DNA of 7,909 nucleotides from Gammaproteobacteria bacterium CG22_combo_CG10-13_8_21_14_all_40_8. GTDB lineage: Bacteria; Pseudomonadota; Gammaproteobacteria; Enterobacterales; GCA-002770795. The stretch covers positions 1-7,909 of the forward strand of contig PCTP01000076.1 of the NCBI GenBank assembly GCA_002770795.1. The letters are read 5' to 3'. The position numbers and the translations under genes are program-made. Shown here piece by piece: positions 7,101 to 7,909 of this stretch. Within the stretch, counting starts at the first letter, position 1; every line of letters begins with the position of its first letter. The notes under the pieces were generated by a model. It did not search any database. It had not been told where the DNA came from and saw nothing but the letters and a program-made list of their open reading frames with translations.

Positions 7101-7256
7101 ATGCCCAACATCCACTTAGGATTATGGGTACAGGCCACGTTTTTGTTTATTCTGAACAAAAAGGGATGAAATGCCGCAGTTATCAACGCTGTGGTATTCC
7201 GATCAAAAATCTTTTTTACCACAGCATTTATTATCAAATTTATCATTGAGGTGTTT
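7101..7256 (+). promoter_or_regulatory. structured leader with nested short ORFs before tyrosine phenol-lyase
   Basis: This stretch holds no conventional gene. ATG 7101 (AAGG 7 nt upstream) encodes 22 residues with Trp9 and stops at 7169. ATG 7171 (AAGGG at 7161-7165, 5 nt upstream) encodes 29 residues beginning MPQLSTLWYSD. It stops at 7258-7260, overlapping the enzyme's GTG as GTGA. A third frame, 7124-7249, encodes 41 residues with six tyrosines. Two perfect inverted repeats lie inside: TTTTTGTT/AACAAAAA (7140-7147 with 7155-7162) and GCTGTGGTA/TACCACAGC (7188-7196 with 7217-7225). The first touches the ribosome site of the 7171 ORF. A tnaC-like leader peptide or translational coupling is possible. 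AT-rich chance ORFs are the alternative, and which frame is real cannot be decided here. Confidence 0.35.
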
Positions 7257-7909
7257 GTGAAAAAACGATCTTGGGCTGAACCCTATAAAATTAAAATGGT
7301 TGAACTTTTAAAAATGACCACACCAGAAGAGCGCAGAAAAGCCATTCTGGAAGCGGGTTATAATACCTTTCTATTAAAATCAGAAGATGTATATATCGAT
7401 TTACTCACCGATTCTGGTGTTGGAGCCATGAGTGATCGCCAATGGTCTGGCATGATGATGGGCGATGAATCTTATGCGGGTAGCCGTAATTTCTACCATC
7501 TAAAAGATACGGTGCAGAAATATTATAGTTACCAATATACAGTACCCACTCACCAAGGTCGCGGCGCAGAAAACATCCTGAGTCAGGTGCTGATAAAGCC
7601 TGGGGATTATATTCCGGGAAATATGTATTTCACCACCACTCGCTTACATCAAGAATTGGCTGGTGGTACTTTTATCGATGTTATCATTGATGAAGCCCAT
7701 GATGCAGAATCAGAACATCCCTTTAAAGGCAATGTAGATTTTGACAAACTAGATACCTTAGTGGCTGCTGTGGGTGCCGATAAGATCCCGTATATTTGTA
7801 TTGCGACCTGCGTCAACCTGGCAGGGGGACAACCTATTTCTATGGCCAATATGCAACAGTTAAGAAGCTGGTGTGATAAGCACGATATTTTATTAGTACA
7901 TGATATGAC
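7257..7909 (+). CDS. tpl: tyrosine phenol-lyase, N-terminal 217 residues (cut by the right edge)
   Basis: A PLP-dependent beta-eliminating lyase that splits L-tyrosine into phenol, pyruvate and ammonia (EC 4.1.99.2). The visible part aligns with Citrobacter freundii TPL, from memory, with a constant +2 offset. It shows YIDLLTDSG (46-54), MMMGDESYAGS (66-76, with Tyr73 matching catalytic Tyr71), PTHQGRGAEN (97-106, phosphate site), Phe125 that stacks on PLP, Asn187 in NLAGGQP, and Asp216. Thr126 (YFTTTR) matches TPL Thr124, where tryptophanase has Asp; this and AMSDRQW (57-63) favour TPL. The PLP lysine and C-terminal specificity residues lie outside the window. Start: GTG 7257 with GAGG (7248-7251) 5 nt upstream; GTG 7251 lacks room for a ribosome site. 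Residue 217 is Met where TPL has Ala after the Asp. The enzyme is cytosolic and catabolic. Confidence 0.9.
   Translation, partial: MKKRSWAEPYKIKMVELLKMTTPEERRKAILEAGYNTFLLKSEDVYIDLLTDSGVGAMSDRQWSGMMMGDESYAGSRNFYHLKDTVQKYYSYQYTVPTHQGRGAENILSQVLIKPGDYIPGNMYFTTTRLHQELAGGTFIDVIIDEAHDAESEHPFKGNVDFDKLDTLVAAVGADKIPYICIATCVNLAGGQPISMANMQQLRSWCDKHDILLVHDM

Noticed and set aside
7140..7225. Intrinsic terminator or T-box riboswitch before tpl
   Set aside because: Neither stem is GC-rich and followed by a T-run, and the conserved T-box sequence is missing.
7101..7260. True TnaC homologue
   Set aside because: The TnaC pattern W-N3-D with a proline at the last position before the stop is absent; the Trp-Tyr-Ser-Asp in the 29-codon ORF is only superficially similar.
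7649..7849. Minus-strand frame of 66 codons
   Set aside because: It is antisense to the tyrosine phenol-lyase gene and shows no family features.

Overview
This window looks like the chromosome of an AT-rich Gram-negative bacterium, most likely a gammaproteobacterium. The Kdo transferase implies an LPS outer membrane. The reading style and gene set are compatible with Legionellales or a relative, but that placement is an impression and not a demonstrated fact. I see no insertion sequence, phage gene, CRISPR array, tRNA or rRNA.

Left block, minus strand (about 1-2850): waaA/kdtA, with a TTG start behind a strong AAGGAG site, is followed after 2 nt by a SLC13/DASS-type anion:sodium symporter gene. 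The first codons of a further gene follow and run off the left edge. The three are probably one transcript, and a plausible sigma-70 promoter lies at 2815-2843.

Middle block, plus strand (3023-5876): three closely spaced genes form an apparent envelope-quality-control operon. They encode a 73-residue PspB-like protein with one membrane segment and a coiled coil, a LemA-family membrane protein, and a 664-residue membrane-bound M48 zinc metallopeptidase. The peptidase carries a long C-terminal extension ending in a TerB-like segment. A small DUF3147-type membrane protein (5951-6301) follows, with its own TATAAT box.

Right block: a minus-strand gene that I do not recognise (6315-6896) is convergent with the DUF3147 gene. 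After a noncoding stretch of about 360 bases, a tyrosine phenol-lyase gene starts with GTG at 7257 and is cut by the right edge. It converts L-tyrosine to phenol, pyruvate and ammonia using PLP. The threonine at the family's substrate-specificity position points to tyrosine phenol-lyase and away from tryptophanase.

The most unusual part of the window is the tyrosine phenol-lyase upstream region. It holds a near-consensus CRP-type site (6981-6996), a perfect 7+7 palindrome with a T6 centre (7009-7028), two further perfect inverted repeats (7140-7162 and 7188-7225), and nested short ORFs. One short ORF has a good ribosome binding site and overlaps the enzyme's start codon as GTGA. This resembles a tnaC-like translated leader, but that idea is an inference that needs comparative support.
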